The notes: a model not told the origin generated them from the sequence alone. 64,000 nucleotides of DNA from Kryptolebias marmoratus (GCF_001649575.2 NC_051436.1:12158804-12222803), one strand, 5' to 3'; shown: positions 1 to 13,023, counted from the stretch's first letter. Program-made: numbers and translations.

Positions 1-229
1 AATTAAATGAAATAAACATTTGAAATATATGAGTTTGTATGTAATGTATGAATATAATATACAAGTTTCACTTTTTAAATGGAATTACTGAAATCAATCT
101 ACTTTTTCATGATATTCTAATTTTATGACCAGCACCTGTATGTTATGGCTCGATTCAAACTCAAGATTAGACTTACACTTGCATTACATCATGCTACCAC
201 ATCAGGATTTACACCAAGATAATGCTAAG

Positions 230-870
230 ATAGAATTAAAAGCCAAGCATTCCTGTAATGAATGTATATTGCTTTTTACGCCGGACTGTTAGAATAAGGC
301 CATCTTATGACAGGAAAAGATGCAGTGGTAGTTGGCTTGGTTAAACTTTGGAAATGACAAGATCATGTGTGATCTTCCTATTAGTGCTCACAGTATGTGT
401 TGAGAATGATTCTCAGCTATTAGCATTAGCTTTGGTGGCCATTTTGAACTGGATTGACTCCAAAGGTTAATGAGCTTTAGGTGTGCATCCGTTGATTACT
501 TTCTGAAGGATTTATTACTATCCATCTGGTGGCTCATGAGATATTTTGATAACAGGCAGGCACAACTGACTCCAATAAGTAAGGGGGAAGTTTAAAAAAA
601 TCAGTGTGATCAGTTACAGCTTAAATTACGTGTGTTGGGTATGACTTTCAGCTACTTACACACCAAGTTTTAGCCAAATATCTGTAAAATTGCCTGATTT
701 ATAGCCTTTTTGAGGTTTATTCCAAAAGGTAATCAGTAGTAGATGTACATCTAATGATTACTTTCTGAAAGTTTCCTTAAAATCCACCCAGTAGTTCATA
801 GGATATTCCGCTAATGAGACAGACAAAGGAACACACACAGTCGAACACATTATCACCTTCAGTGGCAGGA
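230..870 (-). repeat. Dispersed repeat family A, two units
   Basis: Family A is defined here by comparison within the window. Read in forward orientation, a copy starts with a motif like GCCAAAGGCAAAGGTG. It then has one to three units of about 300 bases. Each unit opens with GTTAGCAAAATATCTCATGA, continues with a CAAGATGGCCACCACAGC-like core and then a GGTGTGGTAGTAGCTGAGAG-like block. The copy ends with GGCATGAAAGGCGGC and a hairpin, GCATTCCTTGAAGGAATGC. Here the copy is on the minus strand: the hairpin end lies near 235-290 and the start motif near 845-870. I cannot assign it to a named transposon class. Confidence 0.7.
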
Positions 871-2198
871 GTTTTCCTCCACTAAGACCTGCTTCATGGC
901 AGAGGCAAAACCTACAGCTCTTTTCTTCTTCTGTGGACTAGTTACGCACCTTTTCACTCTAAATATACCAATAAATAATTTGTTCACAGGGTCTAAATGG
1001 ACTGGCAGAAGGCGAAAAGCTATAAAACGGTGTCAACCATAGACTCCATTTATAAAAGTGGTAACCGAAGGCTTTTCCTCTTCTTTCTCTTTCTGTCTGG
1101 CTTTTCAGAAAAGGCAGACTGCCTCTCTGGTATAAATTCAAATTAACCAACCTCATCCGCGTATGAATATGAGATTTCTTTGGCTAATATTGATACGCAG
1201 AATTTTCTCATTATCCAAGGCGAATGAAACGTCTGCAAACAACACCCGGGCAACTGTGTCTCCTGCGAGTCGCTGAGAAGAAGAGGAAAAAGAAGAAGAA
1301 AAAAAAGAGGCAAAGAAGAAGAAGAAGAAAAGTTAGTGTTTAATTTGCGAAAACAACACCCTGTCTAATGAATTTCCTAAGTTTGTTCCATCGCTTGCAG
1401 CTCCCCCTTTTTTTAGGGCTTTGTTTTAATCGAGCGTGCCGATTTAGAAAAATGAGGGGCAGCAAGTTCAGGAAAAGGAGGAAAAACTGTGTGTGTGTGT
1501 GTGTCAGGAGGGGGGGTGGCTGTTTGTGCAGAAAATGCCTAATTTGGACTTTTTCAATGCAATCCAAGTATGCTCACCCAAAATGAGACATTTGGAGTGC
1601 AAGTAGAGGACAAGAAACAGTTTTCATGAGGAGTGTGTTGCCAGAGGCGTTTTATGATGGGAGGGGGGGTGATTTATCACTGTACACAGAATCCAACATT
1701 TTCCTTCTGTAACATTGCATGAATCTCCTTTAAAAAGAAAAAAAAGAAAAAAGTGAAAGACACACAGGCTCAAAAGCGGAGCGGAAGATCGAAAACCATT
1801 TCTCGTACCATGGTATTTGCAACAGGTCTTAAGAATTGGCGGTGATCTCATTTTAGTGAAGGAATCTGTATTTCACACAAAAATGAGTCTCCTTCAGAAA
1901 TGCAGTCCTTTACGAACAGCTAAGGAAATGTTTGGAATTAAAAGAAGACGATGAAATAAAAAAAAAAAAAAACATAAACAAAAACAACGCTGTGATACGA
2001 GCAGCCTCCTCTGTTCCGCCTCCCAAGCTTTCAACTCCGTGCCGATCGCTCGAAAGTGGAACACCTTCGCCGGGCGCCATGGCCTTCTTGCACTTGTGAA
2101 CAAGATCGCACGCATTAGGACACGCAAACATACTTTGCATATTGTTGGAATGAGGGTTGAATGGGGTGCGGGGGGGGGGGGGGGGGNNNNNNNNNNNG

Positions 2199-2230
<32 letters not shown>

Positions 2231-3440
2231 AACTAGTACTATGAGCATAAACAGGAGAAGCCTTTTCACATTCCACATTGACAGAACAGGATGGACACAC
2301 CCTCGCAAACACACAAACCAAAACAGGTCTCTCCACCTTGTCAAGGAAACCACAAAGGCGCTTGCGAGCTAACCTGGGCACCCGTCCAATTTTCCACGCA
2401 CCCTCGCCCCGCTTGTGGATCCAGTTTGATACCAAGTCACTAATCCAAGCTTGACCACAACTGTCGCAGCGACAACCTGCCTCGAGGCTCCGAGCAGAAG
2501 GCACACAGAGGCACGGGCCGCCCTTCTCCTCTCCCCTGTAAGCCGGGCATGCTGAGGTGTGCATTCTGGGGAGCTAAGCTTATGATTGTGGTGAGAAGAA
2601 AAAAAAGAAAAAAAAAACAAAACAGGAGCAACCGTCTCAGCCTATAGGGCACCTCGTCGGCCTCTTCTGTCAACATGAAAGCAAAGTTTATTCCCATCTT
2701 TAGCGGTGTGTCATTCCCCAAATTCAAGTGGCGTGTAGAAATAGCTGAAAACTCCTCCATGACTTAAGCATAATTCATTACTTCAAAGACCTATAGCTTA
2801 TTACTCAGATATCGCAGTTTGTTTAGCAAACTAAAAGAGATTCATTTCCATCCATATACAGCCACAGAAGTCCCTGGAGGCTGAGAAGATTGTGTTTGTT
2901 CCAACTTATCACAATAAATGTAATTACACTGGGTTTTTAATGGTTTTTTTCTCATGTTTCTTTTTTTTTCCCTTTTGTACTTTTTTTTTTTTTTTAACAG
3001 GCGCCTTGTCAGTCTGTAATTAGTGATCACTGAGTGGAATCAAAAAAACAAGAAAGGCTTGTTTTTGTTGAGCTCTTTGCTTCTCTCAGTCTTTCCTTTC
3101 TTCCCTGAGGGGAAGATGCCTCGCACACGATTTCCACCGAACTTGACTTCAGACAGTGTTAACCGTATCCATCACAACCTACAAGATTTGCTATTAATAA
3201 ATGTAGACGTGGCCGTGGAGAGGATGAGACGGTAAATCCTGTGGGTGTTAGGGATGTCTTTTGTTTTGTTCATCCTGAACAGAGCAAAGACTCAGGAGGC
3301 ATCCCTAAGTGTTCAAAGGCCTTTGTCTCCGAGCTTTGATACGTATTACCCTCAGCAGAGGTGAAATCGACGGAGGGCTGGAATTTTGAAGATGTACAAA
3401 AATGTGCCTTAAGGTTGACTCAACTTTTTTATTTTCCTCC
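871..3440. other. Non-coding stretch with low-complexity tracts
   Basis: No gene is supported. The stretch holds a GAA-rich polypurine tract at about 1273-1332, a short TG run near 1489-1504, poly-A/T tracts near 1735-1755, 1955-1975 and 2980-2997, and the interrupted poly-G block at 2170-2224. Open frames across the poly-G block are artefacts of homopolymer sequence. Confidence 0.6.
2170..2255. repeat. Poly-G tract with gap, followed by a 31-base tag duplicated at 28.3 kb
   Basis: A G run at 2170-2186 meets 11 undetermined bases at 2187-2197. After it come exactly 27 G (2198-2224) and a 31-base segment (2225-2255) starting AGTCATAACTAG and ending ATAAACAGG. The same 27 G plus 31 bases recur at 28276-28333, after which the two loci diverge. 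The exact copy next to a gap suggests an assembly artefact; see findings. Confidence 0.85.
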
Positions 3441-4110
3441 TTTATTTTAACTATACAGAAGAAACAAATGAATTGAACACAATGTCCGCATGTGAAAAAA
3501 AAACATGGTATAATGTGTCAAGGCGGGCACATGCGAAAAACAGTTTCAGCAAAGTGCACAATATGTTGTAAAAGTTGACATATGTGAACACCTGCAATTC
3601 CACGAGGTTCAAAAGCAATATCACAGGTTTCACGTGAAGTTTTTCATGGGTTTTTCGCATTTTACCCTGAAAATGTTCCTAACTTGCATGTTTCCCATGT
3701 TGCACATGTGGAAAACCTTCTGGTATTGTGAAATTCATATGTGATATCAGAGGTTTCCCATGATAATTTACATGAGGTTTTCCACATTTTACCATTAAAA
3801 CATTTCCAAATTGCATTTTTCATATGTGCAAACCATCTGTTTCACATGAAAATTGACATGGATTTTTCCACATTTTACCTTAAAAGCATTCTAAAACCAT
3901 GTGCTTCCCATATGCAAAACATGCTTTACATGTGCCAAAACATTTAGTACCATAGTTTTCACGTGTCATCCCATAGATGGTGCATGGACGTGTATATGGA
4001 CTTCACACATTATATCATGTAAATGTTCCCAAATCACCTTTCCCATTTGCAACATGCATATCACATGTAGAAAAATGTAATCTAATGGGGTTTAAAATGT
4101 AATTATATAG
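3440..4110. repeat. Degenerate tandem repeat rich in CACATG/CATGTG
   Basis: The segment repeats a loose module: CCACATTTTACC, then AAAA.CATTCC.AA.TTGCAT, then a CCCATATG-type word, then TTTCACATGAAAATT.ACATGG. Clear CCACATTTTACC-type anchors (one reads CGCATTTTACC) are near 3656, 3782 and 3868, so spacing is uneven (about 126 and 86 bases). The left part, 3480-3560, carries the same vocabulary on the other strand. It is non-coding and looks like an old, decayed minisatellite. Confidence 0.6.
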
Positions 4111-5160
4111 ATTACAAATGAAAATTTGCATTGTGTTTTTGCATTTACCAGGGTTTTGTTAGACCAGAGTTAAACTTCTGTCACTTAGCTGGTCCTCCTG
4201 GTAATGTTTCTGGCCACATCCTCTCTGAAAATGACAACACCACCATGTTTAACTGGAATACTTCACCACAAAGCCAATCGCACCAACGTCAAAGACCCCC
4301 AAAGATTCAAAAAGGCCCTGAGAACTCCAGAAAATAAAAAGGAAAACTATAGAAAACTAAATGAGATGTTGCAGCATCTGAAAAAAACTCAATGAAAAGT
4401 CTGCTGAGCTCGTGTTTTGCCAGTGTTTTATATTAATACCCGTGATGGACTGGTTTACATCCTGGAGCCCGGTGCTGAGGGGTTCCAGAAATGGCCGTCT
4501 GGACAGGGTGATGGAGCATGAGCAGGTGCTCTTTATAAACACCCCCATTAGAGTAACGTTCTAACTCGAAGGCCAGGTGTTTATACACCGTTGATTTCCT
4601 CTTTGTCCATTACACCCCAACGGCAGGACCAACAGTTGTCAGTCACCACCATTACAGGAAATCTATACTTCATACCTTTCTTGTTCATTGCCCTTTTTAA
4701 AATCTTCATGGGTTGGTAATAAGAAGGGATTATTTTGGAGGCTGCTTTTTTGCTCATACTACTTTTTTATCCTGCTTCTCTGGAAAAAAAAATAGTGCTT
4801 TGATACCAGATACCAGCAAATTGTTTGCATCTGAATAATCCTGAAGAATTGTAGATTCCAGCCTCATTACTGCAGTGCCACAAAGACCACATCTTGTATA
4901 GAAACTGCATAGAGACAGCAGCCGTGTTCTCAACATTAGTAACCTTAAACTGAAACGTATATGTAAGATGCAGAGATAGCCAGAGTGTAAGTAGGCCCCG
5001 AAGCCATTCTGGGCTGTGATGAAACAATGACCCAGGAGCAGCCAAATTTAGTCGAGCTGCGTCTCCCAGGAAGCATCTGCATTTGAGCCGCAATGGCAAG
5101 TGTGACCCTCATCTTGGAGCTCCTCACCTCCTCCTAATTATATCACGCTGCTGCCCAAGA
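4111..5160. other. Unassigned non-coding stretch
   Basis: Nothing recognisable. Two overlapping frames at 4131-4395 are open for about 65 codons and rich in K, N and Q, but they match no family I know and have no clear gene structure around them. Confidence 0.5.
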
Positions 5161-5168
5161 TAATGCAA

Positions 5169-5209
5169 TGTGTGTGTGTGTGTGTGAGTCAGAGAGAGAG
5201 AGAGAGAGA
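5169..5209. repeat. Compound microsatellite (TG)n-(AG)n
   Basis: About nine TG units at 5169-5187 are followed, after a GTC-type break, by about ten AG units at 5190-5209. Confidence 0.95.
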
Positions 5210-5254
5210 TTCAGAATTGTGTCTTTTGAAAGTGACAATCACTCCATTTAATTA

Positions 5255-5820
5255 AAAGCCTGCCAGCTCTCCTACCGCAGTTTTAAACTAAGATCGTCTT
5301 ATCTTATAAAATATCATTACAAAATGTCAACAATATTTCCTGCTCAGAGTATGCGTTGGGATGACACTCAGCTACTACCAGATCAGATTTTATAACAGTG
5401 CCTGTCAAAGTGACTGAATGAGAGACGTTTTTTTGTGGTGGCTAAGGTCAATTAGCTGTGGTTAGCACCTTGAACTGGGTTATCTCCAAAAAGTAACATG
5501 TTCTAGGTTGTTGCATGTTGAATCTAATGATTGATTTCTAAGAGTTTCGTTAAAATCCAGCCAATAGTTCATGAGATATTTTGCTAACAGACAAACAGGG
5601 TTGACTAATGCCAACGTTTTAAGCACAATGTGCAGTCCTTGAAGTACATGATGGAGATGACTCTTAGCTACTTTTGTAAGGTCAGTTGGTCCTGCTTTGG
5701 TCCTGCTTTGGTCCTGCTTTGAGCGGACTCAGAAAAACCTAACCAGTAAAATCTGTACAGTGCTTTTTTTGCTAACGGACAGACAAACACTGCAAGGCCA
5801 CCTTTTGCCTTTCAGTGGCT
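5255..5820 (-). repeat. Repeat family A, about two units
   Basis: Minus-strand copy. The TTCATGAGATATTTTGCTAACAGAC boundary between units is at about 5568-5595 (the full word is longer than its most conserved part, GAGATATTTTGCTAACAGAC). The start motif on the right is well kept near 5785-5820. The second unit is shortened and carries an internal triplication at 5688-5720. The hairpin end is degraded at about 5255-5275. Confidence 0.7.
5688..5720. repeat. Exact 11-base tandem triplication
   Basis: GGTCCTGCTTT occurs three times without a mismatch (5688-5698, 5699-5709, 5710-5720) inside a family A copy. Perfect identity means it is recent compared with the surrounding repeat. Confidence 0.95.
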
Positions 5821-7080
5821 AATGATAGATGAAACTGCTTTCACAGGATGAAAAATTAAAATCTTTGAGTAATTTCTGGTCCGTCTGCTCCAAAGCCAAA
5901 GGTCAAATGCTCAGTCTGACACTAAAAATATATAAAAGTCTTGCTTGGGGAGAATCAATGGACATTCCTACAAATTTCAATTTTAAATTTGTCAGCCGCT
6001 CACCCTCCAGCATTCCCCAACTGATAGAAGGCTTTTCACTATATTCTGATGCATGGATTTAATTAAGAAGCAGTGCAATAAACATTAAAAATGTATGATT
6101 GAAAATTGCCATAAGCTTTGAATTCCTCCTCCCCTCCCTTCTTCTACTTTTATACTTTAGCTCCTCCCGATAAATCTACCAAAACAATGTTTAAGCGCTG
6201 TTCAAAGCAGTAATTAAAGAATGTTTTTTATCCTGCGGTACGGTGGAGAAACGGAATCACAAATGTCAGACATGGATGCAGAAAGGGGAGGCTCCCGTTG
6301 GCTTTCCTGCGAAATCCCTCATTTTTGCTTCGGCACCAGCACTCTCATCATCAGGCTTGCAAGATTTAAACAGGGCTTTGAGGAGCTTGTGCCTAAGAAC
6401 TAGTCAGAAGTCTACTTTAAGAATGTGTGGAGGTAAACAGGGTTTAATTAGGAAGGCTGGAGCAATCTGGGACAGATGTTGAGCAGGAGGAATCATGCTG
6501 CGACTCTCTGGTTTGAGTCGCAATAAGGCTAAAAAAAAAAAAAGTATATTCCAGAGAGAAAGAAACAACTAATTGGTTGAAACAACTCCCTCACACACAT
6601 ACACACACAGTGTGTCTAGCACTGTGAGCAGTTATGTTGAAGCTGTTTTTTTTTCTTTAATTTTATTTAGATTTCTCATTATGCAAAATATTCACTTCCT
6701 ATAGGACCAAAACAAGGCCACCATTTCTTTTTTTTTCCAAAAAAAGCAAAGCAAAACAAAAAGAAGGAAAGCAAGCATGCATTTATTCCACACAGTAAAA
6801 CCAAGATTTTCATCATTTCCATGTAATGAACTAAAGCACAACCTGCTAATGTTTAAAAAAAACATCTGAATATATGTCTTGTATAAATATAATTACACTA
6901 CCTTTCTACATATATTAAAGCTTTCTTAGCAAAATCCTTAGGTTCTCATCTAGTAACTGTGTTGTTTTATCCTCATTATATTGTGATTGTGACTAACAAA
7001 AAAATAAAACATTAATAAATACAAAAAATAAACAAAAAATGCAAACAAATACAAGAATTTGAAAAACAAACAAAATTCAA
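5821..7080. other. AT-rich non-coding stretch
   Basis: No gene or repeat family recognised. It contains short poly-A/T tracts near 6530, 6645, 6725 and 7000-7060 and a CACACA run near 6591-6608. Confidence 0.5.
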
Positions 7081-7387
7081 GCCTAGTATTTTTGTCTTCC
7101 TTTTGTTTGTTTTTTTATATATCTTTTTTTTTATTATATCTTAGTTTGGTTTTCCTCAGTTTAACTTGTGTGTGTTTTTTCATTTAGATGTTTAGCTTCA
7201 TGATTTCATTTAGACTCATGATTTTATTTAGATTATCTTGGATTTCATTTAGATTGTCCCGGTTCATATTTTAGATATTGTTATGTGTGTTTTGACTCTG
7301 TATTTTTGTGTAAAATGTTGTAAAGCACATCGTATCGCCTTGTTGCTGAAAAGTGCTTTAGAAATAAATTTGACTTCACTTCACTTA
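7080..7387 (+). mobile_element. 3' tail of a LINE/SINE-type retroelement
   Basis: The segment is T-rich and ends with the wording typical of fish non-LTR retroelement tails: TGTAAAGCAC, CCTTGTTGCTGAAAAGTGCT and AATAAATTTGA. It closes with a short tandem TGACTTCACTTCACTT tail instead of plain poly-A. Within it, ATTTAGATT/CATTTAGA words recur at 7190-7255. Only the 3' end is present, as expected for 5'-truncated insertion. The exact clade is not assignable by eye. Confidence 0.6.
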
Positions 7388-7424
7388 AAAAGTCCTCATA
7401 TCAAGGGGCGGTTAGGGTTAGCTG

Positions 7425-7757
7425 TTTTGGTCAAACCTTAAAATAATGTCATGCATGCCTCAGGCGGTACCGCAAAATCTCACAGAGATGCATTAATTGC
7501 TCAAAGTGTTGTGCTGCGAATGACTTTCGGCTACTACAACTCCAGATTTTGAGCTCAATTGACTGAGTTATAGTCATTTTTATGTCAGATAATGCTGACT
7601 GGCAGTGGCAGGTATCTTTAATCAGGTAAACTCCAAAGGTTAATGAGTTGTATGATTTCATTTGGGAGTTTCATTAAAACTCATCTGCCGGATTGTGAGG
7701 TATTCTAGTAACAGACATGGGCAAACACATCATTGCCTTTGGCGATGAGCAAGAGAG
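7425..7757 (-). repeat. Repeat family A, one unit
   Basis: Single minus-strand unit with the ACTACTACAACTCCAGATTTTGAG-type block near 7530-7553 and the start motif (ATTGCCTTTGGCGATGAG) at about 7732-7749. It begins directly after the retroelement tail. Confidence 0.65.
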
Positions 7758-10240
7758 CAAATCGGGTAAACAAAAGGAAATTGTAAACATATAGGAACTT
7801 CTAAGTGTACACTACAACTTTACTAAAAAGAACAGAAGAGGCAAGATTCAAGACTAACATTAACTGTGTGATGAAGTAGCAGGTGGAGCTCGTCAAGGCC
7901 AGCCAATGAACAAAAACTGAGAATATTTCATTTAAGGGTTAGAGGAGTGGTGGTAATGTTGATCTCAGATCTGCTTGCATGTCAGTTGAGGAGCATCTTA
8001 GCTGTGGAAAAGCTCATGTCAACAGTTTGAGAGGCAGGGGCAGGAATCCCCAGCCACGTCCTTCCCAGCTAAGTGGCAGCTCAACTACTTAAAACCCGCT
8101 GATTGGATCTCGGAGCCCCCCGCCTCGGTCTCAACTCGCCACTGAAACCACACGAAACTCTCCTCTGACGGGAAGCGGCTGAACAAGGATCAGCAGCTAA
8201 CAATGTGGCAGTCAATGCAGCATTTTGGGAATGTAACAAAAGCAAACACACCTAAGGCGGGTTTTATGGATCCTAAGCCTTAAATAACCACGTCCGCTAA
8301 GCTTGGAGAAACAGAGGGAGGGGGTGGGATGGCGGGGCGGGTGGAAGTGTGAGAAAAAAGGAGAAAGAGAAACACATGAAACGAGGTGGAGGAGGGTATG
8401 TTGCTGAGAGAATGGAGTGTTAAAACAGAGATGATGAGAAGCAGAGAGAGAGAGGGAGAGAAAAAGCAAGCTTTGAGGGGCAGATGAGGATGACAGCAAT
8501 CTGTGGGAGGGAGGAAGAGAGAGAAAAAAAATCAGGCATTCTTGACAGAAGCAACATGGCAGGATCACACAGCTATTTTTCATTCACAGTCCTCTGCATT
8601 CGCACATGATTTCAAAGGTACCCAAGCCCCGAGGAAACCTTCCAGCAAACGCTGTTTGCCAATTTTTCAAGCCTGTCACTCCCGTTCCGTGTATCAGCTC
8701 GTGTCGCACAAAAGGGCCTCCTCCTGATGCAATTGTTGTCATTGCGCCCGTGCAAGGTAAACACGTGAGGCAGCAGCGTCCATTACCCCCATGATGCATC
8801 ACTCTCGGATCACACTGTAAGGTGACGAACATAAATTGTAGTAAGGACGCGTGCATTTTGACAGTATATCTAGAGGAAAAATCACATGAACGTTGGGAAA
8901 TATGAGTTGTACAAATAATATCGCCCGTCACTTCTTCTGTGACAGTCTGAAGTTGAACTGGTATCTTGGCAATCCCTGGCAATTTTCTCCTCTGTCCTTC
9001 TCAGTCTCGAGCTCTTTCTATCTCTTCTGAATGTTGATAAAAACATCTCCGACTCTGACAGGGTCTCACCTTCAGGAACAAACATGAAAAATCAGACCCG
9101 ACCACCGCAGGCAGGCAGGAAAAATAATAATATCCAGCACCTGGGGAAGATGCAAAGACCCACCTGCATGCAAGCCTTTTTTTTTTTTGCCCTTCGATTG
9201 CAGAAGTACACACCATTCACTGCCCACAGTGCTCATTATGAGGTCTGACACAAAGTCTGCAGAGACACTGAGGCTAGCAATCAAACAGAAACCCTGGTGT
9301 GTTTCTAAAGGCAGCCTGTGCCTTTTTTTAAAACCTAGAGCTGGGCTAAGTATTGTATTTAAAGAATTTTCTTCAGACTTCTACTGCATTAAAAAAAAAC
9401 TTTTTTTCCCAGTATTTCAATATGCAGATTTGCAAGTGTGCAAGCAATTCTGCCACAACTTCCAATCAAACACATTCATGTCGCCACACAGGCGAAGTCC
9501 CACTTTATTTGGCTGCATTTGTACCGAGAGTCGTTAATGTGAAGTGTTGCTGCTAGACACTGTTTGTGTTGGTTCTGCACACACGTCCGGGTGCAGGCAC
9601 ACAAACATAGCACCTCTTGCAATTCTCTCCAGTTGTTCCAGCTTCTGGTTTTCAAGCTGTGGGCTAATGAGTTTCCTGCAAACTTCAGAACCTAAACCTT
9701 TTTTTTTTTCTTTTTCTTTGCTGTCTTCCAGGCGTCACACGCACACACTTTAGGTCATTCGGTTAGTAAAGGTATTCAACATTCTTCCCTTTTTGATCCT
9801 TGACACCGGCTCTTTTAATCTGTCTCGATGAATTCATTGCTATTCAGCCGTCATTCTCCCCAGATGTGAGATGAAATACGGACAACTTGTTTCATCTGTC
9901 TTTAAGATTCATGGCTGTTTTATACTCTGGAGATGATTGAAAACACTATATTTGAATGTGGCGCATCAGTGACAGTCTTGACCTTGCAAGGAGTTTCTTT
10001 TCTTAAAAGGGGATGGAAATGTGATTGAAACATCTTAGCTGCTTTGTTTGGCCGCATAATGCTCATTCTCACCTCTCTGTTCAAAAAGACGTTGCAAATT
10101 TTGTTTTTCAAGCCGATTCATGTTTCGCACAGCTTCCAAATGCCGAGTAGATGTCAAATAAGGTTAATCAGCATGCAGACTGCTTTCTAAGTATTACCAA
10201 AGTACCGGCCTTGAGCTAAACAGAAAACATTCACTGATCT
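7758..10240. other. Non-coding stretch
   Basis: No gene is supported. The stretch includes an AG-rich purine block at 8310-8530 that generates a spurious minus-strand frame, and a candidate regulatory block at 8590-8830. Short poly-T runs lie near 9178-9190 and 9700-9720. Confidence 0.5.
8590..8830. promoter_or_regulatory. Candidate conserved non-coding block
   Basis: The base composition is balanced and CpG-containing within an AT-rich intron. There are clustered C/EBP-like half sites around 8725-8755 (TGATGCAATTG and TCATTGCGCCCG) and an ACACGTGAGG E-box near 8760. No coding frame is convincing. The call rests on appearance only. Confidence 0.25.
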
Positions 10241-10289
10241 TTTCACTCTACTAATATGATTATATGAATCAAAGACTCAAAGCAAAAAG

Positions 10290-10845
10290 GGCAAAGTTGC
10301 ATCTGAATGCACTACAAAACTTTTGGAATAATGTCTGTTAGACAGATGAGTCCAGAGTAGATATGTTGGGACATATTAGGGAAAAATCAAACAGCATATC
10401 AGCCCAAACACCTCAAACCAACTGTCAAGCACAGTGGTGGAGGTCTGATGATATCGACTTGTTTTTCAGGCACAGGACCTAAGTACCCTGCAGTCATTGA
10501 GACAAACATGAACTCATCTGTAGAACAAAGTCTTCTAGAATCAAATGAGGCCATCTGTCGAACAGAGCTAAAGCTTAGACCAAACTGAGTCATGCAACAG
10601 AAAAAATATCTTTCACACATCCCCAAATCTACAAAGAATGGCTGAAAAGAAGAAGAATCTAGGTATTTCAATGACCCTCAACCTGATTGAAATTATGTGG
10701 CAGGACCTTAAGAGAGCCGTGCATAAACAAATGTCTGCAAACCTTCTCAGCTGAAGATAAGTTGGGGAAAAACAGTGGGCCAAAATTCATTCACAATGAT
10801 GTGAAAAACTGATAAGGTCATACAGATTATAAGGATTCCTGACGA
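10290..10845 (+). pseudogene. Tc1-type transposase fragment
   Basis: The plus strand resembles the central and 3' coding part of fish Tc1 transposases. It opens with wording for a 'DNV..DR.DESRV' segment at about 10325-10360, followed by the tract equivalent to KPNTAYQPKH. After that come the GGG-rich 'SGGGGLMI' turn at 10435-10455, an ATGAACTCATCTGTAGA stretch and the terminal AKIHSQ-like end near 10780-10805. Stops and frameshifts break it throughout. The 5' coding third and both inverted repeats are not recognisable, so it is a dead, truncated copy. Confidence 0.75.
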
Positions 10846-13023
10846 GCTGTGCCACAAGGGTAAAATGAACCCACTGTGGTAAAGTGAACTGCTGCCAAGT
10901 TAGTGTTAAGGGGCATTCAGTTTTTAAATACTCTCTATTGTCCAGTTGGCTTTATCAAAACAATTTCCGCACTTAATTCAACTTTGTGCCAGTGCTGTTA
11001 TGTTACTGTGACCTTTTCAGGGGGGCAGTGTCACTCCTGAATTCAGCAATGAGTCTAAAGTGTCCAAAGTACTGGGTAAACGCAAAATAGGAGAACGCAT
11101 TTGAAAAAGACTTCAGTCACGAAGCTATGAGATAAGTTGCAGTTGGTGTGGGTAAATGTGTTGGAGGTATATTGCCATAGTAACAATAGATAGCCCACCA
11201 AGGATTCCTGCGCAAACACAAGCATATGGTTTAAAGAGCAGCTCAGGACCTTAGCTGGTATGGCTTCGTGTTCAAACAAACCCACTCTGGCATAGATAAC
11301 GGTGGCATTTTAAACATAAATTACAAGGTCTCCAATTGTCATGTCATGTTCCTGATTCACTGGGAGAAGAGGCTGCCACGGCAAAAGAATAGCTTTATTC
11401 AAAGAGATTCAAAAGAGTACACACACACACACATACAGAGAGACGTAAATCTTTCAAATGTGCAGAGGAAGGCAAAGGAGGCAAGAGCGGTTATGCATGT
11501 TAAACACATTTGCTTAGACATCAAACGATAGTCTGCAATTGGCTTCACGGGGGGAAAGTCATCTGTGCTACTCAAACATTTTCAGCAGCCCTCGCAGAAT
11601 TCTGATGGCGATTAAACAAAGTAATCGGCACCACTTTTGCGGTCCAGCTGGGGATTTCCCCCCCACACCCTACAAAAACACTTGTAAATGTCACCCATAC
11701 GTGGGGCACTTTGCCGCCTGTCACAGTCACACTGAGCACTCCTCACGTCACCAGTTCATAAGAGCTCTTCACTGCGTTATAGGCTTCCTTTATGCGCTCA
11801 TGTTGTCAGCACTTTGCCGCCTTCTGCTGAAGACTGTTATTAATATATCATTACGGGCAGATTAAAAGTGATGAATTTGACGTTAATTGAAGCTTATTAA
11901 GCAAAGCCTGGGTTTGAAATAAAGTTGAGGGGTAAAAAAGAAACCGAGTCATGTTTAAGCGGTTTTGTTTACCATTATTCTAATCATTTTACCACCCCCA
12001 AACATGTCAATTTGATTGATACCCTTGCCTCTCCCCCAATCCCAGACCTCATCAAGCTGGAAGCAAGCAACAACAAACATAACAACATTCCCTATTTTCC
12101 CCTCGCCTCTGTGGCCCAGCTTCCCCACCCCACCCCACCCAAGGCACTTCTCACCACTGAATCCACTCTGTAATTTACAATTGGCTATTGTGTCCCAAGT
12201 GTAGCATTGGAGCACCTCCGAGTAAATGAACCATGTCAAAGACCAGTTTTTTTTTTTTCCTTTCCAGTCTTGATTACAAACTCCTTCCAAAAGGAAGGCG
12301 AACCGAGCAAAAACCACAGTTCAGAAAATGTTATTATTCAAGAGTTCACCTGGTTATTCCGCAAATCAAATCGGCCACCAGTTCTTCGCTGACGGGCAGT
12401 TTGATTGACTGTTTGTAGTCGTTACGAAGAACACTGTTGCCATTAGGCGAGATGGAAAAATAACTAGGAGGACTCCATCTCCTGAGCTTGTGTGAGAAAA
12501 GGAGCAAAAGGTGAAACTTAAGCTAGATAATAAACAGGCTATAGGGCAAGGTGCCGCGGATCAATACACGAGACCATATTAAATGTCTGAAGCTCCTCAA
12601 TCCACAGAAGAATTTGTCTGGCTAAAGTCAGCATTACAGCCATGGCCAGTTTATACTGCAATTTCCAACAGTGCTGGGTGATAAGAATATGCAACATATA
12701 ATGCCTAGTGCCAGACTATATGCAACACTGTTTACACTGGCATCATAATATAACCTTCACTGGAAATATAATCTTCTGTATCATAATTTCTTTTTAGTTT
12801 GATAAAACGGCTAAACTGCCTAGTTACCTGAGTTGCAGACCATGCTTTTCTTAAAGTATCCTTCATATCTACATCACTATGTAATACATTTTCACAACAC
12901 ATGAACATTGTAAAACCCTAAACAAAGAAAATGGTCATGTCTTGGTCACATGGTCTTGGATTCCAATACCATTGATTATTCAGATATTAAGCAACAGTTT
13001 GGGTCCTTTGAAGTGGGGTTCTG
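10846..13023. other. Non-coding stretch
   Basis: No gene recognised. The frames at 11539-11865 and 11955-12317 have no domain or splice context. A short ACACAC run is at about 11419-11432. Confidence 0.5.

Noticed and set aside
230..870. Family A as a Helitron
   Set aside because: Hairpin near one end fits, but no TC start or CTRR end and no A/T target pattern could be seen; kept only as a possibility.
1910..2564. Minus-strand frames of about 147-149 codons with proline runs
   Set aside because: They are created by the poly-G tract and cross the undetermined bases.
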